NCBI RefSeq assembly: GCF_024199945.1 | Contig: NZ_JANADP010000001.1 | Span: 6,572,001-6,636,000, forward strand | Direction of reading: 5' to 3' | Source of the DNA: Bradyrhizobium sp. CCGUVB4N | GTDB taxonomy: Bacteria > Pseudomonadota > Alphaproteobacteria > Rhizobiales > Xanthobacteraceae | DNA length: 64,000 nucleotides | Shown here: positions 8,880 to 16,903 of the stretch, piece after piece | Layout of the letters: each line of letters begins with the position of its first letter | How positions within the stretch are numbered: the first letter of the stretch is position 1 | The notes under the pieces: generated by a model | What the model saw: only the letters and a program-made list of their open reading frames with translations | Databases searched by the model: none | Told to the model about the DNA's origin: nothing | Program-made: the position numbers and the translations under genes

Positions 8880-9922
8880 CCAAAAACGTCCTGAAGCATG
8901 CCATCCCGTACGACCGCCACGCCATCAAGCTCGATGGTCGTCCCCATCATCGGCAGGTCGAAATGGCCGGCAGTATAGCGACCGGCAAATTCATTGGCAC
9001 CGGTCGAGAACAGGAAGTTGCCGGAGACGGCGCGGATCTCCGTGCCGTTGGTGTCGCGCTGGTCGTACATCGACAACGCCTCGTAGCGCGCACCCGGGTT
9101 CATGCCGAAACCGACATGCGACACCGCATAGGCCTCCCGATCGCCCCAGGCGGCAAGATAGGCGCGCATCATGGCGGCATCCGTACCCTCGCCCTCCAGC
9201 TCGACCACGTAATCGTCCTTCAACGTCATCTTCACCGGCGACGCCAGGTAGCGCTTGAAGGTGAGATTGATGTCGCCTGGGGCCATCACCAGCGTGCCAT
9301 TGATCGTCCCACTCTTCGGGAAGCAGACGACGATGCCGCCTGGCCAATGCGCCAGCGTTCCCGGCTTGTCGGTCCAGCCCCACACGCCGACCGTCGAAGC
9401 GCCGACCATGTCGACATCAAGCGACGTGCCGGCCTTCGAGGTGACCCGCATGCGCTTCGTTCCACGCAGCATTTTGGCCGCTGCGCGAACGCGCTTCTCC
9501 AGCGCCGGGTCCGGCACCATGCGCTCCAGCGCCTCGGGATGTTCGTTGGAGATCACGAGTATCCGCGCACCGGCCTTCAGAATTTCGGGCGTTTCCACCG
9601 CATGCATCAGGCCTTCGATGGTGCAATCCACCACGAAGCCGGCTTGCTGAAGTGCAGTGATGACCGGCCCCAGCTTTTGGATCGCTTCGCTGGCGCCGGT
9701 TGAGCGGACCGGAACGATGTTCCGATTGCGTGGCGTCGGCATGATGACATGAAAAGGCTTCGCCCCCATGCGCAACAGCGCGAGCTCCGCCAGATGTACA
9801 TTCAACGCGCGCGACTGCGTCTCCGAGAGAATCGCCGCGGTATCACCGGCCTTGACGGCGCAACGCTCAAAGATCTCGCAAAACGCGTCGATCCATTTTG
9901 CCTCGATCCGATCAGCCAGCAT
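8876..9922 (-). CDS. 2,5-dihydroxypyridine 5,6-dioxygenase-like (NicX family) / M29-related metal enzyme
   Basis: The 348-residue protein resembles NicX, the Fe(II) ring-cleavage enzyme of nicotinate degradation. The shared blocks are ILKAGARILV, SHVGFGMNP and GNFLFSTGAN. The iron ligands known from NicX (two His and an Asp as His...His-x-Asp) line up with His269, His320 and Asp322. The fold is shared with M29 aminopeptidases, so peptidase-style annotations are common. No other nicotinate gene is visible nearby, so the true ring substrate is open. It is the last gene of the leftward block that starts with the ABC transporter genes. Confidence 0.72.
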   Translation of the reverse strand: MLADRIEAKWIDAFCEIFERCAVKAGDTAAILSETQSRALNVHLAELALLRMGAKPFHVIMPTPRNRNIVPVRSTGASEAIQKLGPVITALQQAGFVVDCTIEGLMHAVETPEILKAGARILVISNEHPEALERMVPDPALEKRVRAAAKMLRGTKRMRVTSKAGTSLDVDMVGASTVGVWGWTDKPGTLAHWPGGIVVCFPKSGTINGTLVMAPGDINLTFKRYLASPVKMTLKDDYVVELEGEGTDAAMMRAYLAAWGDREAYAVSHVGFGMNPGARYEALSMYDQRDTNGTEIRAVSGNFLFSTGANEFAGRYTAGHFDLPMMGTTIELDGVAVVRDGMLQDVFG

Positions 9923-9959
9923 GGTTCACTCCCGGTCTTCTGGTTTCTTGTTTGTCAGG

Positions 9960-10727
9960 TCACGCTTCGGGGAAGCCCCGCAAGAGGTACGACCGCACGG
10001 CGCCCAACAGGCCGTTCAAGATCAACCCCAGCAGCGAGATCGTAATCAACGGTACGAACATGTCGACGGCCTGGAAGGTACGCGCCGCCGTCACGAGGGC
10101 ATGGCCCAATCCGTCCGTCGACGTGATCATCTCGGCCAGAAACACCACGATGCAGGAAATGACAAGGCCGATCCGGCACCCCGTCAGGATCGACGGCATC
10201 GCCGCCGGCAAGACGACCTTGAACAGGATTTCATAGCGCGGCGTTCCCGCCGCCATGGCCGACCAGATCAGCTTCTGCTCCACCGTTGAAGCCCCGTAGT
10301 AGGTGGACAGCAGAATGGGAAAGAGCGCGTCCGCCGCCACCAGCGTGATCTTCGATCCGTGGCCGAAGCCGAGCAACAGCAACAGGGCCGGATAGAGCGC
10401 GACCTTCGGCAATGGCGCCAGCACCCGCACAATCGGCCGGACGATGGCATTGATCGCCGGACTGGCAGCAGCCGCGATGCCGATACCGACGCCAAGGACG
10501 ACCGCAATCGCAAAACCTGCGAACAGCCGGATCAGGGTCGCCGCGATCTCCTGCTGGAAGGTCCATGTCACGAGTTGCTGGAGCAGCCGGCCGAAGACGG
10601 CACCCGGCGGCGGCAGCAAAACCGCGGGCGCGAAGCCGAATGATACCAGGCCTTGCCACAGCGCAATCACCAGTACGATTGGCGCGAGCCCAAAGATGAC
10701 GTTTGCTGAGAGAGAACGCGACATCAT
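9960..10727 (-). CDS. ABC transporter permease (SsuC/TauC type)
   Basis: The ATG at 10727 overlaps the upstream permease stop as ATGA and gives 255 residues; the longer open frame upstream lacks membrane character. The protein has about six transmembrane segments and the permease motif around EQKLIWSAMAAGTPRYEILFKV that docks on the ATPase. With its sister permease, the ATPase and the binding protein it forms an importer of the sulfonate/nitrate/taurine class. The substrate is unknown and probably feeds the catabolic genes around it. Confidence 0.88.
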   Translation of the reverse strand: MMSRSLSANVIFGLAPIVLVIALWQGLVSFGFAPAVLLPPPGAVFGRLLQQLVTWTFQQEIAATLIRLFAGFAIAVVLGVGIGIAAAASPAINAIVRPIVRVLAPLPKVALYPALLLLLGFGHGSKITLVAADALFPILLSTYYGASTVEQKLIWSAMAAGTPRYEILFKVVLPAAMPSILTGCRIGLVISCIVVFLAEMITSTDGLGHALVTAARTFQAVDMFVPLITISLLGLILNGLLGAVRSYLLRGFPEA

Positions 10728-11509
10728 GAGAAGCTCAACGGCATGTCGAACTGAGGTTCGGACCAGCGCACCAGTCTTGCGCGGACGCGCTCGAAGACCG
10801 CATCGAGGCAGATGCCCATGGCGCCGACGATGATGATCATCGCGTAAACCGTATCGTATTGGCCCATGTCGAGCGCGTTGAACAGGATGTTCCCCGCTCC
10901 CGACTGGCGTGCGATCATCTCGCTGGTGATCATCGTAATCAGCGCCAGCACCAGGCCGGTGCGGCACCCGGTGAGGATCTCCGGGAGCGCGGCAGGCAAC
11001 ACGATCCGGACCAGGCGCTGCAAGGGCGACAGCCCCATCGCCGCGCCCGACCACAGCATCTTCTCCTCGACGGCCTTCGCACCTTCAAAACTGTGATAGA
11101 TCACCGGAAGGCTGACGCCGAGGAAGATCACCAACGTCTTGGTGATGTCACCGACGCCGAGCCACAACATGATGATCGGCATCAGCGCCGCCTTCGGCAC
11201 CGGATAGATCACCATCAGGAGCGGATTGAAGAAGGCTGCGACGGCCCGGCTACGGCCCATCAACAGGCCCAGTGGAATCGAAACCAGCACCGCGATGCCG
11301 AACCCGATCGCCATGCGACGGAGCGAAGCCAGGATGTTGATCAGGGATTCCTTATCGCCGAGGATATCCGGGATCGCGCGAATCGCTTCGATAGCCGTCG
11401 GAAAGCTGTCGTTCTTCAGCGCAAGCGACGCGACCTGCCATACCGCCAAAAGTCCAATGCAGGCCAGCACTGGCGCGGCACGTTTCGCCATGGCAGACGG
11501 CGAGATCAT
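10724..11509 (-). CDS. ABC transporter permease (SsuC/TauC type)
   Basis: This 261-residue membrane protein has about six hydrophobic segments and the EAA-type loop VEEKMLWSGAAMGLSPLQRL that contacts the ATPase. It overlaps the ATPase gene by four bases upstream and the second permease by four bases downstream, so the three are translationally coupled. Two different permease genes suggest a heterodimeric membrane pore. Confidence 0.88.
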   Translation of the reverse strand: MISPSAMAKRAAPVLACIGLLAVWQVASLALKNDSFPTAIEAIRAIPDILGDKESLINILASLRRMAIGFGIAVLVSIPLGLLMGRSRAVAAFFNPLLMVIYPVPKAALMPIIMLWLGVGDITKTLVIFLGVSLPVIYHSFEGAKAVEEKMLWSGAAMGLSPLQRLVRIVLPAALPEILTGCRTGLVLALITMITSEMIARQSGAGNILFNALDMGQYDTVYAMIIIVGAMGICLDAVFERVRARLVRWSEPQFDMPLSFS

Positions 11510-12378
11510 GAGGGCGAACCCGCTTCGTCGCTTTCATCGAACATACGCTCGATGTCGACGACGTATTTCTGGTAGCGCGGATCGAGCAGCAGCTCGTTGC
11601 GACGCCGCGGCCGCGGCAGATCGATATCGATGATTTCCCGGATGCGGCCCGGAGACTTCGACATCATCACAACCTTGTCCGAGAGGAAGACGGCTTCGTC
11701 GACCGAATGGGTGACGAACAGCACCGTCTTGCGGTCACGCTCCCAGATATTCAGGAGATCGTTCTGGAGACGCGTCCGGGTATGAGCATCGAGCGCACCG
11801 AACGGCTCGTCCATCAACAGGACTTCTGGATGATAGGCGAGCGTCCGGGCCAGTGCGACGCGCTGCTTCATGCCACCCGACAGCTCCTTGGGATAGAAAT
11901 TCTCGTAGCCCTTGAGCCCGACCATTTCGATCAGAGCGCGGCTCTGCGCTTCCGCCTCTACGGCTCGCACACCTTGCTGGCGCGGGCCATACATCACGTT
12001 GCCAAGTACGGTCTTCCACGGGAACAGCGCAAACTCCTGGAATACCGGCCCGCGATCCGGACCCGGGCCCGTGATCGCCTGTCCTTTCATTCTCGCCGCG
12101 CCGCTGGTCGGGCTGACGAAACCGCCGACGATGTAAAGCAACGTCGACTTGCCGCAGCCGGACGGACCGAGAATCGAGACGAACGCTCCCTCTTCGATCG
12201 TTAGCGAGATGTCAGACAGCGCAAGATGATCCTTGCGCGCCGAGGTCTGGAAAACCTGCGAGACGCGGTCGATCTCGATGATTGCCGAAGCCGGCTTCTG
12301 TGACGTCACCGGTCTCACCCATTCGCTCGATCTCGAAGGCACTACCTTCATCCCGTCTCTCGCTTCACTCGCGCGCAA
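11506..12378 (-). CDS. ABC transporter ATP-binding protein (SsuB/TauB type)
   Basis: This is a complete ABC ATPase: Walker A GPSGCGKST, Q-loop in VFQEFALFPW, signature LSGGMKQR, Walker B VLLMDEPFGALD and switch His in FVTHSVDEA. The frame allows a start at 12378 (290 residues) or at the internal ATG at 12351; the conserved domain begins near residue 33, so either is possible. It powers the two overlapping permeases and precedes them on the same strand. Confidence 0.9.
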   Translation of the reverse strand: MRASEARDGMKVVPSRSSEWVRPVTSQKPASAIIEIDRVSQVFQTSARKDHLALSDISLTIEEGAFVSILGPSGCGKSTLLYIVGGFVSPTSGAARMKGQAITGPGPDRGPVFQEFALFPWKTVLGNVMYGPRQQGVRAVEAEAQSRALIEMVGLKGYENFYPKELSGGMKQRVALARTLAYHPEVLLMDEPFGALDAHTRTRLQNDLLNIWERDRKTVLFVTHSVDEAVFLSDKVVMMSKSPGRIREIIDIDLPRPRRRNELLLDPRYQKYVVDIERMFDESDEAGSPS

Positions 12379-12474
12379 ACGTCACGCAACCGACCTGCTG
12401 AATGTCCTCCATCAGCGGAGCAAGCTTAGCAAGAAACCTGCCAAACGGGCCGCCATTTTCGCGCGCGCGACTTC

Positions 12475-14169
12475 TTAGTCGAACCACGGCCACTCTGCGG
12501 GTCCCTCATGCGTGACCGCTCCACCCGGTGCCTGGCCGACAAGACGCGCATATTTCGCCAGCGCACCGGCACGATGACGCGGCGGGCGTTGCTTCCAGTC
12601 GCGTCGGCGTGCAGCGAGTTCCTGCTCATCGACCAGCAGGTCCATGCGGCGACCGGCGGCGTCAATCCGGATCTTGTCTCCATCGCGGACAAGTGCCAGC
12701 GGACCGCCGACAAATGCTTCTGGAGAGACATAGCCGATACACATGCCACGCGTGGCACCGGAGAACCGACCGTCAGTAATGAGGGCCACCTTCTCACCCA
12801 TGCCCTGGCCGTAGATCAGCGCGGTGACACCGAGCATCTCGCGCATGCCAGGACCACCCACCGGCCCTTCATTGCGGATCACGAGGACCTCGCCAGCCTT
12901 GTAGCTGCGGTCACGAACGGCCGCGACGCAAGCCTCTTCATCCTCGAAGACGCGCGCTACGCCCTCAAAGAACTGGCTCTTCAAGCCGGCGACTTTGATG
13001 ACGGCGCCGTCGGGACAGAGATTGCCCTTGAGAACCGCGACACCGCCGTCGGGCATGATCGGCGCGCGCGCCGTGTAAACCACCTCGCCATCGGGCACGT
13101 TGGCCGCGTCATATTCTTCCGCGAGCGTACGGCCGGTGATGGTGAGGCAACTACCGTCGATATGCCCGCTTTGAATCAACTCGCGGATCACAACGGCCGC
13201 ACCGCCGATATCGTAAACATCCTTCGCGGTGTATTTGCCCCCCGGCCGCAGATTTCCGATCAGCGGCGTCCTGGCAAAGACCTCGCCGACATCATCGATC
13301 GTGAACGCAATGCCGGCTTCGTTTGCGATCGCAGGCAGATGCAGCGCCGCATTGGTCGATCCGCCCGTGGCGGCAACGATTGCGGCTCCATTCTCCAGGG
13401 ACTTCCGCGTCACCATGTCACGCGGTAGCGGCCCACCTCGTTCGAGCATCTCCATGATCAACCGCCCTGCGTGGCGCGAGATCTGCGCACGCTCCGCATA
13501 GACGCCGGGCACCATCGACACATTGGGAATGGTCAGGCCCATGGCCTCCGATACCATTCCCATGGTGTTCGCGGTGAACTGACCGGCGCAGGCACCAATG
13601 GTCGGCAGGCAGGCGCGCTCGATCCGCTCGAGCGTCGGGGCGTCGATCTCTCCGGTCATGAAGCTGCCGACAGCCTCGTACGAGTCGAGGACGGTCAGCG
13701 TCCGTCCATCCACGCGACCCGGCAGCGAGCTGCCGCCATAGATGAAGATGGAAGGCACGTTGCAACGAACCATGCCCATCATCACGCCCGGAAGCGTCTT
13801 GTCGCAGCCGCCGTATCCGATCAGCGCGTCGTAGGCGAGACCATGGACGACGGCCTCGATGGAGTCGGCAATCAGCTCACGCGAGAGCAGGGAGAACTTC
13901 ATCCCCTCGTGATTCATGCTGATGCCGTCGGACACCGAAATGGTCGAGAATTCACGCGGTGTGCCGCCGGCCTCCTCGACCCCGGTCTTGGCTGCAGCCA
14001 CCTGGAAGTCGTGGGTCATGTTGCAGGGCGTCTGCTCGCCCTTCATGCTGACGATGCCCACCATCGGCTTGGCGATGGCCGCGTCGTCCAGCCCCATGGC
14101 GCGCATGAACGCACGGTGCGGAGCCCGGTCGAGGCCGTCGGTCGTTATCCGTGATCGCAACTTCTTCAT
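12475..14169 (-). CDS. Dihydroxy-acid dehydratase family protein (IlvD/Edd)
   Basis: The protein is 564 residues from ATG 14169. The longer frame to 14223 runs through a perfect hairpin and is rejected. It has the Fe-S and active-site hallmarks of the family: Cys49 in TPCN, Cys122 in GGCDKTLPG, Cys194 in GACAGQFTANTM and the DGRFSGATRG motif. IlvD/Edd enzymes dehydrate 2,3-dihydroxy acids or sugar acids. Its position inside an ABC transporter and catabolic block suggests a catabolic paralogue rather than the valine/isoleucine enzyme. Confidence 0.85.
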   Translation of the reverse strand: MKKLRSRITTDGLDRAPHRAFMRAMGLDDAAIAKPMVGIVSMKGEQTPCNMTHDFQVAAAKTGVEEAGGTPREFSTISVSDGISMNHEGMKFSLLSRELIADSIEAVVHGLAYDALIGYGGCDKTLPGVMMGMVRCNVPSIFIYGGSSLPGRVDGRTLTVLDSYEAVGSFMTGEIDAPTLERIERACLPTIGACAGQFTANTMGMVSEAMGLTIPNVSMVPGVYAERAQISRHAGRLIMEMLERGGPLPRDMVTRKSLENGAAIVAATGGSTNAALHLPAIANEAGIAFTIDDVGEVFARTPLIGNLRPGGKYTAKDVYDIGGAAVVIRELIQSGHIDGSCLTITGRTLAEEYDAANVPDGEVVYTARAPIMPDGGVAVLKGNLCPDGAVIKVAGLKSQFFEGVARVFEDEEACVAAVRDRSYKAGEVLVIRNEGPVGGPGMREMLGVTALIYGQGMGEKVALITDGRFSGATRGMCIGYVSPEAFVGGPLALVRDGDKIRIDAAGRRMDLLVDEQELAARRRDWKQRPPRHRAGALAKYARLVGQAPGGAVTHEGPAEWPWFD

Positions 14170-14186
14170 GCCTGCATCATCTTCAT

Positions 14187-14215
14187 GCAATGTCCCGCAC
14201 GTGGCGGGACATTGC
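14187..14215 (-). promoter_or_regulatory. Intercistronic hairpin between binding protein and dehydratase
   Basis: Two perfect 12-base arms surround a 5-base loop, with no T-run after it. The hairpin lies between the stop of the substrate-binding protein gene (14238) and the dehydratase start (14169). Such structures commonly stabilise the upstream message and lower downstream expression, which fits the high demand for a binding protein. Confidence 0.65.
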
Positions 14216-14237
14216 GACCTCATGGTCCTGCAAACAC

Positions 14238-15221
14238 CTATTGCAGTGGCGCGACGATCGTCGGGTGCTTGAACTGAGCAACATCCAGCTTCGGCAGCAT
14301 TCCCGTTTCCGCATAGATGTCGAGCATCTTCTGGATTGCCGGGAAATTCGGCGCCGCGCCGGGATCGCGACCGAAATCGTTGTCCTTGAGCAGATAGGTC
14401 TCGAGCACCGGGATGGGTGCTTTCAAGACTTCATTGACGACCTTCAACGTCTCTTCGCGGTTCGCGAGTGCCTTTTTCATGCCCGACGTGATGTCACGGA
14501 CATAGGCCTTCACCAATTCCGGGTTCTTGTCGACGAAATCGGCACGGCAAGCTTCAAGGATGTGCACGATGTTCGGCATGGCCTGCGACAGCGAGAACAG
14601 TTTTCTCGTGCCGCCCTTGGCCTCAGCTCGCGCCGCAAACGGCTGGTTCATGTTGACCGCATCGACCCGACCCTGACGCAGAGCATCCTCGGAGACGGCA
14701 AAACCGACCTCGACCAGCTTGATGTCCTTGGCCGGATCGACGCCGTTCTGCTTCAAGAGCAGGTTGAACGGGCCCTGCGTGCCGCCGCCGATGACGGAAA
14801 TGCCGACCGTCTTGCCCTTGAGGTCTGCAATCGTCTTGATCGGAGAGTCATCCATGACCGCCCAGTAGACCGAGAAGCCACCGGGTTTCTCGAAGACGTG
14901 TTGGGCCACGATGTAGGCCTTGAGATTACCGCCGACCACGCCGTTCGCGAGTGAGAGCGGCGCCTGCGTCGCGCAATCCAACGCACCAGCCGCCAACGCC
15001 TGCGTCATCGGCGCCGTACCCTGAAACTGGGTCCACTCGATGTTATAGGTCTTGCCGATATCGGGAAATTCGGCCGGCCTGCGCATCATCCAGTATTTGG
15101 ATTCCTCGGCCGGGATGGTCCAACCCACGCGGATCGTCTGCTGCGCCCATGAGGGGCTCGCACCGGCGATCATAGCCGCCACAGCCCCTGCTGCCAGCAT
15201 CCACCTCGAAACTGCCCGCAT
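14238..15221 (-). CDS. ABC transporter substrate-binding protein (SsuA/TauA/NMT1-like), periplasmic
   Basis: The protein is 327 residues from ATG 15221. It begins with a signal peptide (hydrophobic LAAGAVAAMIAGA, cleavage near SWAQQ), followed by IRVGWTIPAEESKYW and a two-lobed NMT1/OMP-like fold with DLKGKTVGISVIGGGTQGP. It is expected to capture the transported compound in the periplasm for the permease pair encoded downstream. It is the first gene of the leftward block and is separated from the dehydratase by a strong hairpin. Confidence 0.88.
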   Translation of the reverse strand: MRAVSRWMLAAGAVAAMIAGASPSWAQQTIRVGWTIPAEESKYWMMRRPAEFPDIGKTYNIEWTQFQGTAPMTQALAAGALDCATQAPLSLANGVVGGNLKAYIVAQHVFEKPGGFSVYWAVMDDSPIKTIADLKGKTVGISVIGGGTQGPFNLLLKQNGVDPAKDIKLVEVGFAVSEDALRQGRVDAVNMNQPFAARAEAKGGTRKLFSLSQAMPNIVHILEACRADFVDKNPELVKAYVRDITSGMKKALANREETLKVVNEVLKAPIPVLETYLLKDNDFGRDPGAAPNFPAIQKMLDIYAETGMLPKLDVAQFKHPTIVAPLQ

Positions 15222-15241
15222 CGTGCCCACTCCGTTGCTCC

Positions 15242-15296
15242 GGCGTCGACCGACGCCACCCAACCCGACCACCTCAAATGTTTCATGGTTCAAACA
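15242..15296. promoter_or_regulatory. Divergent promoter region with two inverted repeats
   Basis: The gap between the divergent binding-protein and dehydrogenase genes holds a perfect GGCGTCG-AC-CGACGCC palindrome (15242-15257) and a TGTTT-N8-AAACA repeat (15279-15296). Either could be an operator for a local regulator; none of the genes in this cluster encodes one. Confidence 0.4.
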
Positions 15297-15398
15297 ATCA
15301 GGCAAGCCATGCAAGCGGACCCGGTTTCGCTACGGGATGCGTTATGTATGGTGCGCAGCGGTCGCGCGGCGTTGCGCCGCGACAGAAGGAGGCAACCT

Positions 15399-16307
15399 AT
15401 GGCTGATGCGAGCAAGGCAAACCCGCAGGGCGTCGAGAGGCTCGGCTATCTCGGCCTGGGACTGATGGGGACGCCGATGACCCGGCGCCTCCTCAAGGCC
15501 GGCCATCACCTCAGCGTCTGGAACCGCTCGGAAGGCAAGCTCGCTCCACTCGTGGAGGCTGGCGCCAAGCGCGCGGGCACGCCACGTGACCTGTTGGCGA
15601 ACTGCGACATCGTCTTCATGTGCGTGACGGATGCCGCAGCCGTCGAAGAGGTGATCTTCGGACCGGAAGGTTTTGCGGCGGCTCCCGGCGCAGGCAAGCT
15701 CGTGGTCGATTTCTCGTCGATCCATCCCGACGCTGCGCGCGAGCTGGCAGCGCGGTTAAAAGCTGCGAACGGCGCAGGCTGGATCGATGCACCAGTGTCA
15801 GGCGGCACCAAGGGTGCCGAAGAAGGCACGCTTGCCATCATGGCCGGCGGAGAGGCCTCCGATATCGAGCGGGCACGGCCCTATGTGCTGGCTATGGCGC
15901 GCAGGTTCACTCATATGGGTCCCACCGGCGCAGGCCAGACCACAAAGCTTTGCAACCAGGTGATCGTCGGCTGCGCGATGGCCGTGCTCGCAGAGGCAAC
16001 GCGCCTTGCCTCGAATGCCGGAATTGATGCAAGCCGGCTGCCTGAGGCGCTCGCCGGCGGCTTTGCGGATTCGATCCCGCTTCAGCTCTTCGTGCCGCGC
16101 ATGGTCCACGGCATTCATTCGCCTCCTCTCGGCCACATCGCGACGATGCTGAAGGATCTCGACACTGTCGCCGAAGTTGCCCAGACAACGTCAACACCGG
16201 TGCCGATGGCGACCCTCGCCGGACAGATCTTCAGGCTCGCGAAGGCTGCGCGTGGCGCAGACGCGGACGCTCTGGAAATCTACAAGCTCTCGGCCACGGA
16301 CCGTTGA
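15399..16307 (+). CDS. NAD(P)-dependent oxidoreductase, 3-hydroxyisobutyrate dehydrogenase family
   Basis: The ATG at 15399 follows AAGGAGG with seven bases spacing and gives 302 residues; the longer frame from 15285 has no ribosome site. The protein has a Rossmann motif GLGLMGTPM, the family motif DAPVSGGTKGAEEGTLAIMAGG and the catalytic Lys in GAGQTTKLCNQ. It oxidises a beta-hydroxy acid to a semialdehyde or a related compound. It diverges from the ABC transporter block and shares its promoter region. Confidence 0.88.
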   Translation: MADASKANPQGVERLGYLGLGLMGTPMTRRLLKAGHHLSVWNRSEGKLAPLVEAGAKRAGTPRDLLANCDIVFMCVTDAAAVEEVIFGPEGFAAAPGAGKLVVDFSSIHPDAARELAARLKAANGAGWIDAPVSGGTKGAEEGTLAIMAGGEASDIERARPYVLAMARRFTHMGPTGAGQTTKLCNQVIVGCAMAVLAEATRLASNAGIDASRLPEALAGGFADSIPLQLFVPRMVHGIHSPPLGHIATMLKDLDTVAEVAQTTSTPVPMATLAGQIFRLAKAARGADADALEIYKLSATDR

Positions 16308-16330
16308 CCGACGAGCGTCCGTGGATCGCC

Positions 16331-16894
16331 CTATGGCGACTTCTTGCGCTCGTCGTCGGACAGAAACCGGCCATATCCGCCCCGCGCAAACAGCAGCGGC
16401 TCCTTTGCGTTGTAGGCATAGGCCTCGACCGCACCGAGAAAGATCACGTGATCGCCGCCATAATAGCGATTAACGGACCGGCACTGGAAATTGGCCACGC
16501 TCTCGGCGAGCACTGGCGCATTGCCGAGGCCCGGCGCCCAGTCGACGCCGGCGAACTTATCCTCGGACGATTTTGCGAACTTGTTGGCAAGTGCCTGTTG
16601 CGTTGTGCCGAGCACGTGCACGGTGAAATGGCTGGCGTTCTGAAACACGCTCAAGCTCGAGGAATAAACTCCAAGGCTCCAGAGCACGAGGGGAGGATTC
16701 AAGGAGACCGATGCGAATGAATTACAGGTGATGCCATACGGCTTACCATCGGCGGCCGTGGCTGTAATGATCGTTACGCCCGTTCCATACGCGCCGAGCG
16801 CATTGCGAAAATCACGCGGATCAATCTGCGAGCTGTCGCTCGCGAACTCGTTGGCTGGATCGGGAGCGGCAGGCTGCTTTGGCTGGTCATTCAT
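16331..16894 (-). CDS. Flavin reductase family protein (two-component monooxygenase reductase)
   Basis: This 187-residue protein has the flavin reductase FMN-binding domain with GAYGTGVTIITA, GITCNSFASVSLNPPLVLW and SHFTVHVLG motifs. It reduces FMN or FAD with NAD(P)H and releases it to a partner oxygenase. The partner is almost certainly encoded by the gene ending nine bases upstream, on the same strand. Confidence 0.88.
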   Translation of the reverse strand: MNDQPKQPAAPDPANEFASDSSQIDPRDFRNALGAYGTGVTIITATAADGKPYGITCNSFASVSLNPPLVLWSLGVYSSSLSVFQNASHFTVHVLGTTQQALANKFAKSSEDKFAGVDWAPGLGNAPVLAESVANFQCRSVNRYYGGDHVIFLGAVEAYAYNAKEPLLFARGGYGRFLSDDERKKSP

Positions 16895-16903
16895 CGGCCG
16901 GCC

